64,000 bases of DNA from JBJXHC01 sp046160825 (GTDB lineage Bacteria > Bacteroidota > Ignavibacteria > UBA10030 > UBA6906). The notes below the pieces were generated by a model. The model was not told the origin of the DNA, searched no databases, and saw only the letters and a program-made list of their open reading frames with translations. The position numbers and the translations under genes were made by a program. This document shows positions 53,256-61,936 of the stretch, piece after piece. The first letter of the stretch is position 1. Each line of letters begins with the position of its first letter. The stretch is from positions 1 to 64,000 of the forward strand of contig JBJXHC010000037.1 in NCBI GenBank assembly GCA_046160825.1, written 5' to 3'.

Positions 53256-54146
53256 TTACCGCCGCTCGATCGTCACGCTGCCCAATCCTGATTCGATCCT
53301 GATATTCATCTTCCCTTCGGACGTTGAGTAGTTATCGGTGATGTACATGTTCTCATCAGACTTTTTGAAATCCTTGTCGTGATACAACCGCGAGACCCAG
53401 CTTTCCTCGTAGACAATCCTCGCGCCGATGTTCTGCGGAACGATAACCTTCACGGAACCGAGTCCAACCTCGACATCAACGTCAACCTCGTTGTTTAACG
53501 CGCCGCTGAAATCCAGCGTTGTCGTCCCAACACCCCCCTGAAATCTGAACCTCTTGAAGTTTGCGTTGCCGAGGTTCTGTCCGTAAAACTTACTCAACCC
53601 GGATTCGATGTTGATGTTGTCGATGGAGGTCGTGTTCGGTCGGTCAAATCTGAGGAACACATCGCTCGCGCCCGTCGTCAGGTTGAAGTCCTTGATCTGG
53701 AGTCCGGTCAGATCGAAATCACCCTTGCCGACTCCCAATTCGATGTCGAATGAAATCGGCAGGGCATTGCTAAAATTCAGAAACCAATCGGAGCTTTCAA
53801 AATTGTTCACGACAAAAACACCCTTCTCGCGATCCTCTTGTTTCTCCTCGCCCAACGTCACGTCAAGATAGCCAACGCGGTTTCTGACGGCATACGAGAG
53901 ATCAAGATGCGACTCGGCGGAATTCTGCGGACTTGCATCCACCGAAACGATTTTTGCCGATTCACCCCGCTTGATTACCACCTTGCCCCAGCCCGAGGAA
54001 AGCACCACGTTAATCTCTCGCTCCGTCGTTCTGCCGATTTCCTTGTAGCCGGGCTTTTCACCGCAATACACCACCGGGCCCGTCGTCGCGACCGCAACCA
54101 CGGTGAACAGCAAATATCCGACAATATTTCTTCCCTGAGTGTTCAT
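53256..54146 (-). CDS. exported toast-rack (LiaF-like beta-helix) protein
   Basis: A 296-residue protein from ATG 54146 with a signal peptide (IVGYLLFTVVAVATTGPVVYCG). The mature part is a long series of short strands with repeating Gly-Asp turns (ISFDIELGVGKGDFDLTGL, DVDVEVGLGSVKVIVP, IRIESGLGSVTIERR), the pattern of DUF2154/toast-rack domains near LiaF and putative adhesins. It is downstream of and co-directional with an ECF sigma gene (55-base gap), so it may report on or belong to an envelope stress response. Confidence 0.72.
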   Translation of the reverse strand: MNTQGRNIVGYLLFTVVAVATTGPVVYCGEKPGYKEIGRTTEREINVVLSSGWGKVVIKRGESAKIVSVDASPQNSAESHLDLSYAVRNRVGYLDVTLGEEKQEDREKGVFVVNNFESSDWFLNFSNALPISFDIELGVGKGDFDLTGLQIKDFNLTTGASDVFLRFDRPNTTSIDNINIESGLSKFYGQNLGNANFKRFRFQGGVGTTTLDFSGALNNEVDVDVEVGLGSVKVIVPQNIGARIVYEESWVSRLYHDKDFKKSDENMYITDNYSTSEGKMNIRIESGLGSVTIERR

Positions 54147-54201
54147 TTCATTTTTTCCGGTTTCCACGTAGTAGTACGGTGTGGAGCGGTGAGAGTTTCG
54201 C

Positions 54202-54852
54202 TCAATAGTGTCTGATCCGTTTGCGTAGCTGTTTATACAAAAGCTCACGCGCCCGGAAAATATGGGCTTTTACGGTTCCAATAGGGAGATGGAGTTCATC
54301 GGCAATCTCTTCGTAGCTCTTCTCGTCCACATGGCGGAGTTGAATCACCTTCCTGTATTTTTCCGGCAGCGTGGCGATTGCCTTGTTGAGCAAGACGCTC
54401 CGTTGGTCGCTGATCATCTCCTTGTCCGCTTCATACGAATCGTCGGATATCTCGAACGAGTATTCGCTGTCTTTGGACTCGATGGGTTTGTCGATGGAGA
54501 AGGTCTGCAGCTTGCGCTTGCGGATATAGTCGATGCTGTTATTGGTGGCGATTTTGTACAGCCATGTGGAGAACGCGTATTCCTCGTTGAAACTCTTCAG
54601 CGAAGCAAACGCCTTGATGAAAGCCTCCTGGGTCAGGTCTTCCACCTGCTCACGGTCGTGGATCATCCTATAGACGAAACTGAAAATAGCGTCGTGGTAC
54701 TTGTTCATCAGGAGCTTGTACGCCTTATCGTCACCCTTCAAGGCGGCCTGGATAATCCGAGTGTCTTCAGAACGAGAATCGAGTCTTCGCTGTTCTTGCG
54801 GGTCAACCTGAGGCGAGGTGGAAGGCGTATGTGACCGCGGTTTTGTTGGCAT
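54202..54852 (-). CDS. ECF-type RNA polymerase sigma factor
   Basis: A 216-residue sigma-70 family protein. Region 2 is seen as LMNKYHDAIFSFVYRMIHD and EDLTQEAFIKAFASLKSF, with YAFSTWLYKIATNNSIDYIRKRK for the -10 recognition helix. Region 4 is LPEKYRKVIQLRHVDEKSYEEI and LHLPIGTVKAHIFRARELL. The start at 54852 is preferred over one nine codons earlier, but both are weak. No anti-sigma gene is adjacent; the exported toast-rack protein follows instead. Confidence 0.88.
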   Translation of the reverse strand: MPTKPRSHTPSTSPQVDPQEQRRLDSRSEDTRIIQAALKGDDKAYKLLMNKYHDAIFSFVYRMIHDREQVEDLTQEAFIKAFASLKSFNEEYAFSTWLYKIATNNSIDYIRKRKLQTFSIDKPIESKDSEYSFEISDDSYEADKEMISDQRSVLLNKAIATLPEKYRKVIQLRHVDEKSYEEIADELHLPIGTVKAHIFRARELLYKQLRKRIRHY

Positions 54853-54926
54853 AGGACGGAAAAAAGTTACAGAAATCACCCGTCAGGTGCAAACAGCGCG
54901 TGCATTGAAGAGAGAAATGGCAACGC

Positions 54927-55070
54927 ACCGGTAGTGCTAAAGTTTGAACCATGCGGTCAAGCGGGGACGCTTGACCTACTCCTCAGATCAATAGGTAGCA
55001 GGACAAACGTCCCCGTTTGTTCGCCACGCGAAACCCGAGCAATGAAACTTTAGCACCACTGATGCACCGT
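54927..55070. repeat. nested palindromic element with two facing hairpins
   Basis: Outer arms GTGCTAAAGTTT (54934-54945) and AAACTTTAGCAC (55045-55056) are exact inverted copies. Inside are two hairpins: GGTCAAGCG-GGGA-CGCTTGACC (54955-54976) and ACAAACG-TCCC-CGTTTGT (55003-55020). Their loops, GGGA and TCCC, are complementary. The element fills most of the 307-base gap between the divergent sigma and TPR genes, which otherwise shows no gene. Confidence 0.8.
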
Positions 55071-55159
55071 GTCGTTGAATCCTCAAGAGGATTTTCGCTA
55101 TATTATCACATAAAGAAGACTTGACGAAACATTTGCGATGGCTATCTGGTAAGCAGAGT

Positions 55160-57013
55160 ATGAACAACAGGCTCTTCATTCTTCCCCTCGTTCTGGTTGC
55201 AACTCTTGTTGCGGCACAATCACCGGACCAGACCACGAAGTTCCGTCTTGCGCAGAGCTATGAACAGGCGGGAGATTTTGAAAGCTCAGCCAAGATCTAT
55301 CGGGAACTTCACGCAAAAGACCAATCCAACGCCCTCTATTTTGATGGACTCCGTCGCACACTCCTTCAGCTCAAGCAGTATGACGAAGCGGTGCTGCTGA
55401 TTCAACAACGTCTCAGCGGAAATCCCAAAGACATCAACTTGCGCGGTCAGCTCGGCAGTGTTTTGTACAAGGCAGGCAAGGAACTTGAAGCATACAAGGA
55501 GTGGGACAATGCAATCGCAACCGAGCCTGCAAACCCCAATGTGTACCGCGCACTCTCACAGGTAATGGTCGAGAACCGATTGCTGGAACGTGCTGCAGAC
55601 CTGTATCGGCGTGCCCGCGTTGCCTGTAACGACCAGAATCTCTTTACCGCCGACCTTGCACATCTGCTGGCCGTAACAATGGACTATGCCGGGGCAACGC
55701 GGGAATACCTCCGGTTGATGGCACAGAACCCGGCACAGCTTGGCTTTATTCAAGGCCGTATGGCGGGTTTCACCGGCAAGGAAGAAGGACGCACGGCTGC
55801 GCTCGGTGTTGTGTTGGAAGAAGTGCGATCAAACAGTGACATGAAACTTTATCAGTTGCTTGGCTGGCTCTACCTCGAAGGGAAGAAATTCAGCGAGGCG
55901 TTTGATGTGTACAAGAAAATTGATGACCTCTCCAAAGCACAGGGGGCGGAGGTCTATGCGTTTGCCGAACGTGCCTACCGGGAAGGCGCATACGATATTG
56001 CGGCCAAGGCATATCTCGAAGCAATCGAAACCCCGCTCACCACGAACCGTATGCCATATGCAAAGTATGGATATGCAAGCGCTCTCAAGGAAATCAGTGT
56101 GCTTCTGGATACGATTCCAACAGGAAGTATCTCAGTACAGTTACCCGTGTCAGAAATGCAGTCGCGCTATGCGGGTGCGGTCGCGTACTTCCGTCGCATC
56201 ATTAAAGAGTACCCCACTACCGAGTTTTCCGCCCGCTCGTATTTCCAGATAGGGACAATTCAGTTCGAACGGTATTTCGATCTGGACGGCGCGCTTGCTT
56301 CCTTTGAGCAGGTGGAACGGGAGATTCCCGGAATGGGAGAGCTTCGCCATGGTGTTGCCTTGAAGATCGGTGAGGTTCTTGTTGCCAAGGGCGATACGGG
56401 CCGGGCAGCGGCGCGATTCCGTAGTGTTGCGGCGGGACCGAATGCCACGCCGGACCAGCAGGATGAATCAACGTATCGTCTTGCGGAAATCATGTACTTC
56501 GGTGGCAACTTCGAGGGAGCAATCGAACTGCTCGCCAACATCGCGCTCAATCTCAAAGCCGACTATGCAAACGATGCTCTCCAGTTGCTCGCGTTCCTTC
56601 AGGAGAATACGATGACAGCGGAGCCGGCACTGCGCGACTTTGCACGCGCCGATTTCCTTGCACGACAAAGGAAGAACACAGAGGCCATTCCGCAGTTTCT
56701 CGCCGTCATCGAGAAGTATCCACGCGCATTACTGGTGGATGATGCCCTGATGAAAGTCGCCGCCCTGCAATCGCAGGCAAATCTGTACGCCGACGCGCTC
56801 GCATCATATGAACGGCTGCTGACACAATTCAAGGAATCGTCCATCGCGTTGGACCGGGCGCAGTTCAATGTTGCCGAGGTGTATCAGTTTGGCTTGCACG
56901 ACACAGCGAAGGCCATCGCCACGTACGAGAAACTTCTTGGCGATCATCCCAACTCACTCCTGGTCGCGGCGGCGCGAAAGCGAATACGCGATCTGCGCGG
57001 TGATTCACTATGA
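55160..57013 (+). CDS. exported TPR-repeat protein
   Basis: A 617-residue protein. The ATG at 55160 starts a signal peptide (LFILPLVLVATLVAAQ); a TTG 13 codons earlier is in frame. The remainder is TPR-like helices, for example RLAQSYEQAGDFESSAKIYR near 28, YFQIGTIQFERYFDLDGALA near 368, and GDTGRAAARFRSVAAGPNATP, as in BamD/YbgF-type periplasmic scaffolds. Partners are unknown. The gene leads a run of five same-strand genes with gaps of about 12 to 40 bases. Confidence 0.75.
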   Translation: MNNRLFILPLVLVATLVAAQSPDQTTKFRLAQSYEQAGDFESSAKIYRELHAKDQSNALYFDGLRRTLLQLKQYDEAVLLIQQRLSGNPKDINLRGQLGSVLYKAGKELEAYKEWDNAIATEPANPNVYRALSQVMVENRLLERAADLYRRARVACNDQNLFTADLAHLLAVTMDYAGATREYLRLMAQNPAQLGFIQGRMAGFTGKEEGRTAALGVVLEEVRSNSDMKLYQLLGWLYLEGKKFSEAFDVYKKIDDLSKAQGAEVYAFAERAYREGAYDIAAKAYLEAIETPLTTNRMPYAKYGYASALKEISVLLDTIPTGSISVQLPVSEMQSRYAGAVAYFRRIIKEYPTTEFSARSYFQIGTIQFERYFDLDGALASFEQVEREIPGMGELRHGVALKIGEVLVAKGDTGRAAARFRSVAAGPNATPDQQDESTYRLAEIMYFGGNFEGAIELLANIALNLKADYANDALQLLAFLQENTMTAEPALRDFARADFLARQRKNTEAIPQFLAVIEKYPRALLVDDALMKVAALQSQANLYADALASYERLLTQFKESSIALDRAQFNVAEVYQFGLHDTAKAIATYEKLLGDHPNSLLVAAARKRIRDLRGDSL

Positions 57014-57053
57014 ATAACACACTCATCTCTTCATGATTCGTTCAGGATCCAAC

Positions 57054-58391
57054 ATGCATAGACTTTTTGCAATGCTTCTTCTTTCTGTCGCAACGTCGGG
57101 TATTCTTATAGCCCAGAAGATTGACACAAAGGAGTTTACGCTCAAGAACGGCCTCACGGTGGTGATGGTGGAAGACCACACCGTGCCGAGTGTCTGTTTT
57201 GCAATAGCGTTTCACGTCGGCAGTCGCAACGAGCACCCCGGCATCACGGGGATCTCGCATCTGTTCGAGCACATGATGTTCAACGGTTCGAAAAAGTACA
57301 AGCCCACGGAGTTCGACAAAATTCTCGAAACCGGAGGCGGCTACTCGAACGCATACACAAGCAACGACATCACTTTCTACTACGAGGAGTTCAATCCCGA
57401 TCTGCTGGACAAGGTGTTGGATATGGAGGCCGACCGTATGCGGTCGCTCAAGATCGATACAGCGAACCTGGAACAGGAGCGGGGGATCGTGAAGGAAGAG
57501 CGAAGAGTCTCCACCGACAATAATGTGCAAAGCAAGATGTTTGAGGATATGTATGCGGCGGCGTTCATGGCGCATCCCTATGGTCAACCGGTCGTCGGTT
57601 GGATGGGAGATCTAAACAACATCAACTTGCAGGACGCAAAGGACTATTTCAAGACGTACTATGCACCGAACAACGCCACGGTATTTGTGATTGGGGCATT
57701 CGACGCGAAGGCACTGCGAGGAAAGATGGAGAAGCTTTTCGGTGCGATCCCCCGGCAGCCGTCCCCGCGTCCGGTCGTGAACGCGGAACCGGAGCAACAG
57801 GGAGAGCGGCGGATCCTGCTGCACAAAGCTGCAGAACTTCCAGCGATAGCCATGGGATACAAAAGCGTGAGCGTGTCGTCCCCCGATTTTCACGCGCTGA
57901 ATCTTCTTGCGACGATTCTCTCCCGCGGACAAAGTTCACGTCTGTACAAAAGACTTGTGTATGATTTGCAGATTGCAACGGATGTCGGGGCGAGCAACGA
58001 TGAGTATGTCGATCCCGGATTGTTTGCGTTCTACACACAGATGCAGCCGGGGAAGAGTGTGGAAGACGCCGAGAGTGAGATCAATGAGATCATCGATGAT
58101 ATTATCGAGAATGGCGTGACCATGGAAGAATTGCAAAAAGCAAGGAACACTGCCCAGGCGGACTACGTCAATCAGTTCAAAACAAATGTTGGTATTGCAA
58201 ACCGGCTCGGCTATTATGAAGTGATCCACGGTGGATACAAGAAATCGTTCGATGTGTTGAAGTATCTCGAAGGCGTTACCGCGGATGATATCCGGCGCGT
58301 TGCGAAGCAGTACCTGCAACGGCGAAAACGCACGGTGATCATCCTCGTCCCCGAAGAGACCGGATCAGGTACAAATTCGTCAACCAACTAG
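57054..58391 (+). CDS. M16 zinc peptidase, catalytic subunit (second pair)
   Basis: A 445-residue exported peptidase. The ATG at 57054 has AGGA at proper spacing; an ATG at 57033 is in frame. After the signal (LFAMLLLSVATSGILIAQ) comes KNGLTVVMVEDHTVPSV, the zinc motif HLFEH at 69-73 (SHLFEHMMFNGSKK), and the downstream glutamates in ERGIVKEERRVSTDN near 142-156. YYAPNNATVFVIGAFDAK near 202 fits the family. It pairs with the next gene, which lacks the zinc motif. Confidence 0.9.
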   Translation: MHRLFAMLLLSVATSGILIAQKIDTKEFTLKNGLTVVMVEDHTVPSVCFAIAFHVGSRNEHPGITGISHLFEHMMFNGSKKYKPTEFDKILETGGGYSNAYTSNDITFYYEEFNPDLLDKVLDMEADRMRSLKIDTANLEQERGIVKEERRVSTDNNVQSKMFEDMYAAAFMAHPYGQPVVGWMGDLNNINLQDAKDYFKTYYAPNNATVFVIGAFDAKALRGKMEKLFGAIPRQPSPRPVVNAEPEQQGERRILLHKAAELPAIAMGYKSVSVSSPDFHALNLLATILSRGQSSRLYKRLVYDLQIATDVGASNDEYVDPGLFAFYTQMQPGKSVEDAESEINEIIDDIIENGVTMEELQKARNTAQADYVNQFKTNVGIANRLGYYEVIHGGYKKSFDVLKYLEGVTADDIRRVAKQYLQRRKRTVIILVPEETGSGTNSSTN

Positions 58392-58412
58392 TCACTCACT
58401 ACTACAGCGACC

Positions 58413-59777
58413 ATGAAACGACTCATTCTCCTCCTTGTCATATTCAGTTCAATAGGGTTGGCCCAAAAGATCCAGGTTCCCCCGGCGACACGCCACACGC
58501 TCGATAACGGGCTCACTATCATCCTGATGCAATATAAGAAGGTTCCGGTGGTGCATTTCCGACTCGTTGCACGCGGCGGTTCGGCGGAGGATCCGGCGGG
58601 CCTTGAAGGCGTTGCAAGTATCGCGACTTCGTTGATGCGGGAAGGAACCACGACCCGCTCCTCCAATGACATTGCAACAGCCATTGATTTCGTTGGCGGA
58701 TCACTTTTTGCTTCTGCGGGAGTTGACTACTGTGCCATTCGTGGAGAGGTCTTGAAGAAGGATCTTGATACAGGCCTCGACCTCTTTGCCGATATTCTCC
58801 TCAACCCTTCCTTCCCGGAAGAGGAGATTGAGCGCGAGCGCAAACAACGCCTCGCAAGTCTCGATGCGCTCAAAGAAGAACCCGGCAGCATTGCCTCGCG
58901 GGTTTTCACGCAAGCTCTCTATGGTTCTCATCCCTACGGGAAACAATTAACGCGCGTATCGCTTGATGGCGTCACCCGCGATCATCTTGTGCAGTTCCAC
59001 CACAGAATTTTCGTTCCGAACAACAGCGTGCTCGTCGTTGTGGGCGATTTTGCCGAACAGGAGATGCTCGCTCTTCTCAAACAGAAACTCAATGGCTGGC
59101 AGCGTGGAGAAACCTCCGCTCAATCATTCCCACTGCCAACGCCGGGTGAAGGTCGCCGGCTTGTCATGGTGGACAAATCGGATGCAACACAGACACAGAT
59201 TCGTATGGGGAACGTCGGCATTGATATAAAGAATCCGGACTTCTTCGCCGTTGCCGTGGCCAACACCATTTTTGGGAGCGGGTTTACCTCGCGACTCGTT
59301 GAGGAATTGCGCGTCAAGCGCAGCCTGACATACAGTGCATCCAGCAATTTCCCGGCAAATCTGTTCGGCGGATCGTTTAGTATTTCCACGTTCACCAAGA
59401 ACGAAACCACGGGTGAAACCATCGACGTGATATTGGAAGAGGTGAAGAAGTATAGAGAAAAGGGTGCCACTCCGGACGAACTAACAAAGGCGCATAATTA
59501 TCTTTCCGGTGGGTTTGCGCGGGGACTTCAATCGCCCGAAGCGCTTGCCGCCCGCATGACCGACATTGAGTTCTATGGTTTTCCCAAAGATTATCTGGAA
59601 TCGTATATCCAGAAATTGAAAAGTGTCACCCTCGCGGATGTCCGACGCGTGGTGGCGAAATACTTCGCGTATGACGACCTGCTCTTTGTTCTCGTTGCAC
59701 CAGCGGAATCAACCCGCGGAGCTGTCGAGAAATACGGAGCAGTAAACGTGATGTCTCTTGATGATGCGGTGAAATAG
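58413..59777 (+). CDS. M16 family protein, non-catalytic partner (second pair)
   Basis: A 454-residue exported protein (signal LILLLVIFSSIGLAQ). It follows the M16 fold (DNGLTIILMQYKKVPVVHF, VPNNSVLVVVGDFAEQE near 205) but the HxxEH position reads VASIA. The arginine-tyrosine pair survives in GFTSRLVEELRVKRSLTYS near 290-308. With the upstream catalytic subunit it should form a heterodimer, like the pair at 28516-31288. It may be a duplicate of that pair rather than a separate system. Confidence 0.87.
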   Translation: MKRLILLLVIFSSIGLAQKIQVPPATRHTLDNGLTIILMQYKKVPVVHFRLVARGGSAEDPAGLEGVASIATSLMREGTTTRSSNDIATAIDFVGGSLFASAGVDYCAIRGEVLKKDLDTGLDLFADILLNPSFPEEEIERERKQRLASLDALKEEPGSIASRVFTQALYGSHPYGKQLTRVSLDGVTRDHLVQFHHRIFVPNNSVLVVVGDFAEQEMLALLKQKLNGWQRGETSAQSFPLPTPGEGRRLVMVDKSDATQTQIRMGNVGIDIKNPDFFAVAVANTIFGSGFTSRLVEELRVKRSLTYSASSNFPANLFGGSFSISTFTKNETTGETIDVILEEVKKYREKGATPDELTKAHNYLSGGFARGLQSPEALAARMTDIEFYGFPKDYLESYIQKLKSVTLADVRRVVAKYFAYDDLLFVLVAPAESTRGAVEKYGAVNVMSLDDAVK

Positions 59778-59789
59778 AAAGGGAAGAAC

Positions 59790-61061
59790 GTGAGACGGGT
59801 GATGTGTGTTGTCGGGGCAGTGTTAATGATGTGGAGCAATTCGGCAGCGCAGGACAAAATCCTGATCCCGATGGACTTGCAGCAGTCGGACCATTTGAAG
59901 GCGTATGGTATTGCCTACTGGGTGTTGACGAAGAACGTGGAAATGGACTGGCTTCTGAACTATCGCGGCGGGTCGTTCATGGTGGACTATCAGGATTTTA
60001 TTGCCGCCGAGTGCCGTATTCGCGGCGTGGCGTTCACGGCAATTGGTGGCGGCGATGCCTCCGCAATCTATTCCGATGTCCAGCGTGAGGACAATAACAT
60101 GGATGTTGTACGATTGGAGAAAGCGCCGCGCGTAGCCGTCTATGTGCCGCCGGGTTTCAAACCATGGGACGATGCCGTGACACTCGCTCTGGAGTACGCC
60201 GAAGTGAAGTACGACAAGCTGTGGGATGATGAGGTGATGAACGGGAAACTGATGGAGTACGACTGGCTTCACTTGCATCATGAGGACTTCACCGGACAGT
60301 ACGGGAAGTTCTACGCGTCATTTGCAAACGCGGCATGGTACGTTGAGCAGCAGGTAATGTTGGAGAAAAAAGCGAAGGAACTTGGCTTCCGGAAAGTCTC
60401 TGACCTGAAAAAAGCCGTTGCGCGCAACATCAAGGAGTACATTGGCGGTGGCGGGTTCATGTTCTCGATGTGCTCTGCGACCGACACGTATGATATCGCG
60501 CTTGCCGCGGAGAATGTTGACATCTGCGACGTGATGTACGATGCCGATCCCCCCGATGCCAATGCACAAGCAGGACTTGATTTCAGCAAGACCCTCGCAT
60601 TTACCGACTTCACACTCGAGCGGAACCCGCTGCGTTATGAATACTCCGACATCGACCAACCGCCCAGCGACCTGCTCGGGATGCAAAACCCGGACACGGA
60701 TTATTTTACACTGTTTGAGTTCTCCGCCAAGTTCGATCCTGTGCCGACCATGCTGACGCAGAACCACGTGAATGTCTTGAAAGCATTCCTCGGTCAAACC
60801 ACCAATTTTAAGAAGAGCACGATCAAGAAAACAGTGACGATTCTGGCGGAGAAGGAGGGCTTGGATCAGGTGCGGTACATGCATGGGAGCTTTGGTCGCG
60901 GGACATTTACTTTCTATGGGGGACATGACCCCGAGGATTACCAGCATGCTGTGGGCGATCCCCCGACCGATTTGTCATTGCACAAGAACTCGCCCGGCTA
61001 CAGGCTTATTCTCAACAACATCCTATTTCCCGCAGCAAAGAAAAAACAACAAAAAACCTGA
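59790..61061 (+). CDS. exported conserved protein often labelled asparagine synthetase B
   Basis: A 423-residue protein with a GTG start and a short signal (CVVGAVLMMWSNSAAQ). It is highly conserved with Bacteroidota homologues: HLKAYGIAYWVLTKNVEMDW near 35, DWLLNYRGGSFMVDYQDF, YDWLHLHHEDFTGQYGKFYA near 151-170, MCSATDTYDIALAAENVDI, and TFYGGHDPEDYQHAVGDPPTD near the end. The common database name asparagine synthetase B does not fit: there is no N-terminal nucleophile Cys or PP-loop ATP site, and the protein is exported. The His/Asp-rich blocks suggest a metal site or class-I-amidotransferase-like fold. Its function is unknown. Confidence 0.8.
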   Translation: MRRVMCVVGAVLMMWSNSAAQDKILIPMDLQQSDHLKAYGIAYWVLTKNVEMDWLLNYRGGSFMVDYQDFIAAECRIRGVAFTAIGGGDASAIYSDVQREDNNMDVVRLEKAPRVAVYVPPGFKPWDDAVTLALEYAEVKYDKLWDDEVMNGKLMEYDWLHLHHEDFTGQYGKFYASFANAAWYVEQQVMLEKKAKELGFRKVSDLKKAVARNIKEYIGGGGFMFSMCSATDTYDIALAAENVDICDVMYDADPPDANAQAGLDFSKTLAFTDFTLERNPLRYEYSDIDQPPSDLLGMQNPDTDYFTLFEFSAKFDPVPTMLTQNHVNVLKAFLGQTTNFKKSTIKKTVTILAEKEGLDQVRYMHGSFGRGTFTFYGGHDPEDYQHAVGDPPTDLSLHKNSPGYRLILNNILFPAAKKKQQKT

Positions 61062-61081
61062 CCATCATCATAGGAGGACGT

Positions 61082-61684
61082 ATGAAACCTGTGCTCATCT
61101 CTGCATTACTGCTCGTTTCTTCCGGGGCATTTGCCCAGGGACTCAGCCCCGTGAGTTTCGGTATCCACGGCAATGCCGCAACCATCAATGTCGCGGAGCC
61201 GCTCAAAGATGTGTACGGAGCCGGTTTTGGCGGTGGCGCCCATCTCGATATTGATCTCGTGATTCTTAGTCTACGGATTTCGGGGGACTACATAGCTTTC
61301 TCACCGGACGACGCCAAATTCTTGAGTCTCATGAACGCTGCAAACCCGGGCGCAAATTTCACGAGCATTGACGGAGGGAGCTTGAGCATTATTTCCGGTC
61401 ACGTGAATGGCAAGCTGCCCATTCTTCCATTACCTGTTGTGACTCCGTACGTCACCGGGGGAATCGGGCTCGCGAGGATTGGCTTCAGTGACGTGGATGT
61501 TGCGTCGGCATCCGGAAGCGGGACGGCAACATTTGATTCCGAGACAAAGACCGCGGTGAACCTGGGAGCGGGCGTTGATCTGAAACTCGGTGTCTCGCTC
61601 TTCGTCGAAGCCCGTTACACTTGGATATTGACGGAAGGCGAAACGAGCACATATATTCCGGTGACAGTGGGGATTACGTTCTAG
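61082..61684 (+). CDS. outer-membrane beta-barrel protein
   Basis: A 200-residue protein with a signal peptide (VLISALLLVSSGAFAQG) and alternating hydrophobic strands to the end, finishing SLFVEARYTWILTEG and YIPVTVGITF with a terminal Phe typical of barrel assembly. GGAGG precedes the ATG. It resembles eight-strand OMP_b-brl porin-like proteins. It is the last gene of the run that starts at 55160. Confidence 0.78.
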   Translation: MKPVLISALLLVSSGAFAQGLSPVSFGIHGNAATINVAEPLKDVYGAGFGGGAHLDIDLVILSLRISGDYIAFSPDDAKFLSLMNAANPGANFTSIDGGSLSIISGHVNGKLPILPLPVVTPYVTGGIGLARIGFSDVDVASASGSGTATFDSETKTAVNLGAGVDLKLGVSLFVEARYTWILTEGETSTYIPVTVGITF

Positions 61685-61801
61685 CAGGTTACTGAAAAAC
61701 AGAAACATCGTCACACTGAGCGAAGTCGAAGTGTGGAATGTGAAGCACATGAGGTTCGACTCCGCTCACCTGACGCAGAAACTCTTTTTCAGCAACCAGC
61801 T
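61683..61801. repeat. 119-bp imperfect palindrome after the barrel gene, copy B
   Basis: Inner arms GTCACACTGAGCGAAGTCGA (61710-61729) and GGTTCGACTCCGCTCACCTG (61753-61772) are imperfect inverted copies. Outer arms CAGGTTACTGAAAAACAG and CTCTTTTTCAGCAACCAGC extend the pairing. The element begins inside the stop codon of the barrel gene. Its core resembles copy A at 50397. Confidence 0.7.
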
Positions 61802-61857
61802 AACAGTGAAGTGGTTGGGAAGAGCAACAACCAATTTCAAGGAACTGGAAACACAAC

Positions 61858-61892
61858 CGCCCGCCAATCATTTTCTACAGGATTAGCGGGCG
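61858..61892 (-). terminator. possible terminator of the minus-strand surface protein gene
   Basis: CGCCCGC (61858-61864) and GCGGGCG (61886-61892) make a 7-bp stem with a 21-base loop, 45 bases past the stop at 61937. On the minus strand GTTGTGTTTCC follows. The loop is long, so confidence is low. Confidence 0.4.
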
Positions 61893-61936
61893 ATGTTATT
61901 CACAACCTTCGGGATTGGAATCTGTCCCCCAGGATG

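Noticed and set aside
59790..61061. Asparagine synthetase (asnB)
   Set aside because: No N-terminal nucleophile Cys and no PP-loop; the product is exported.
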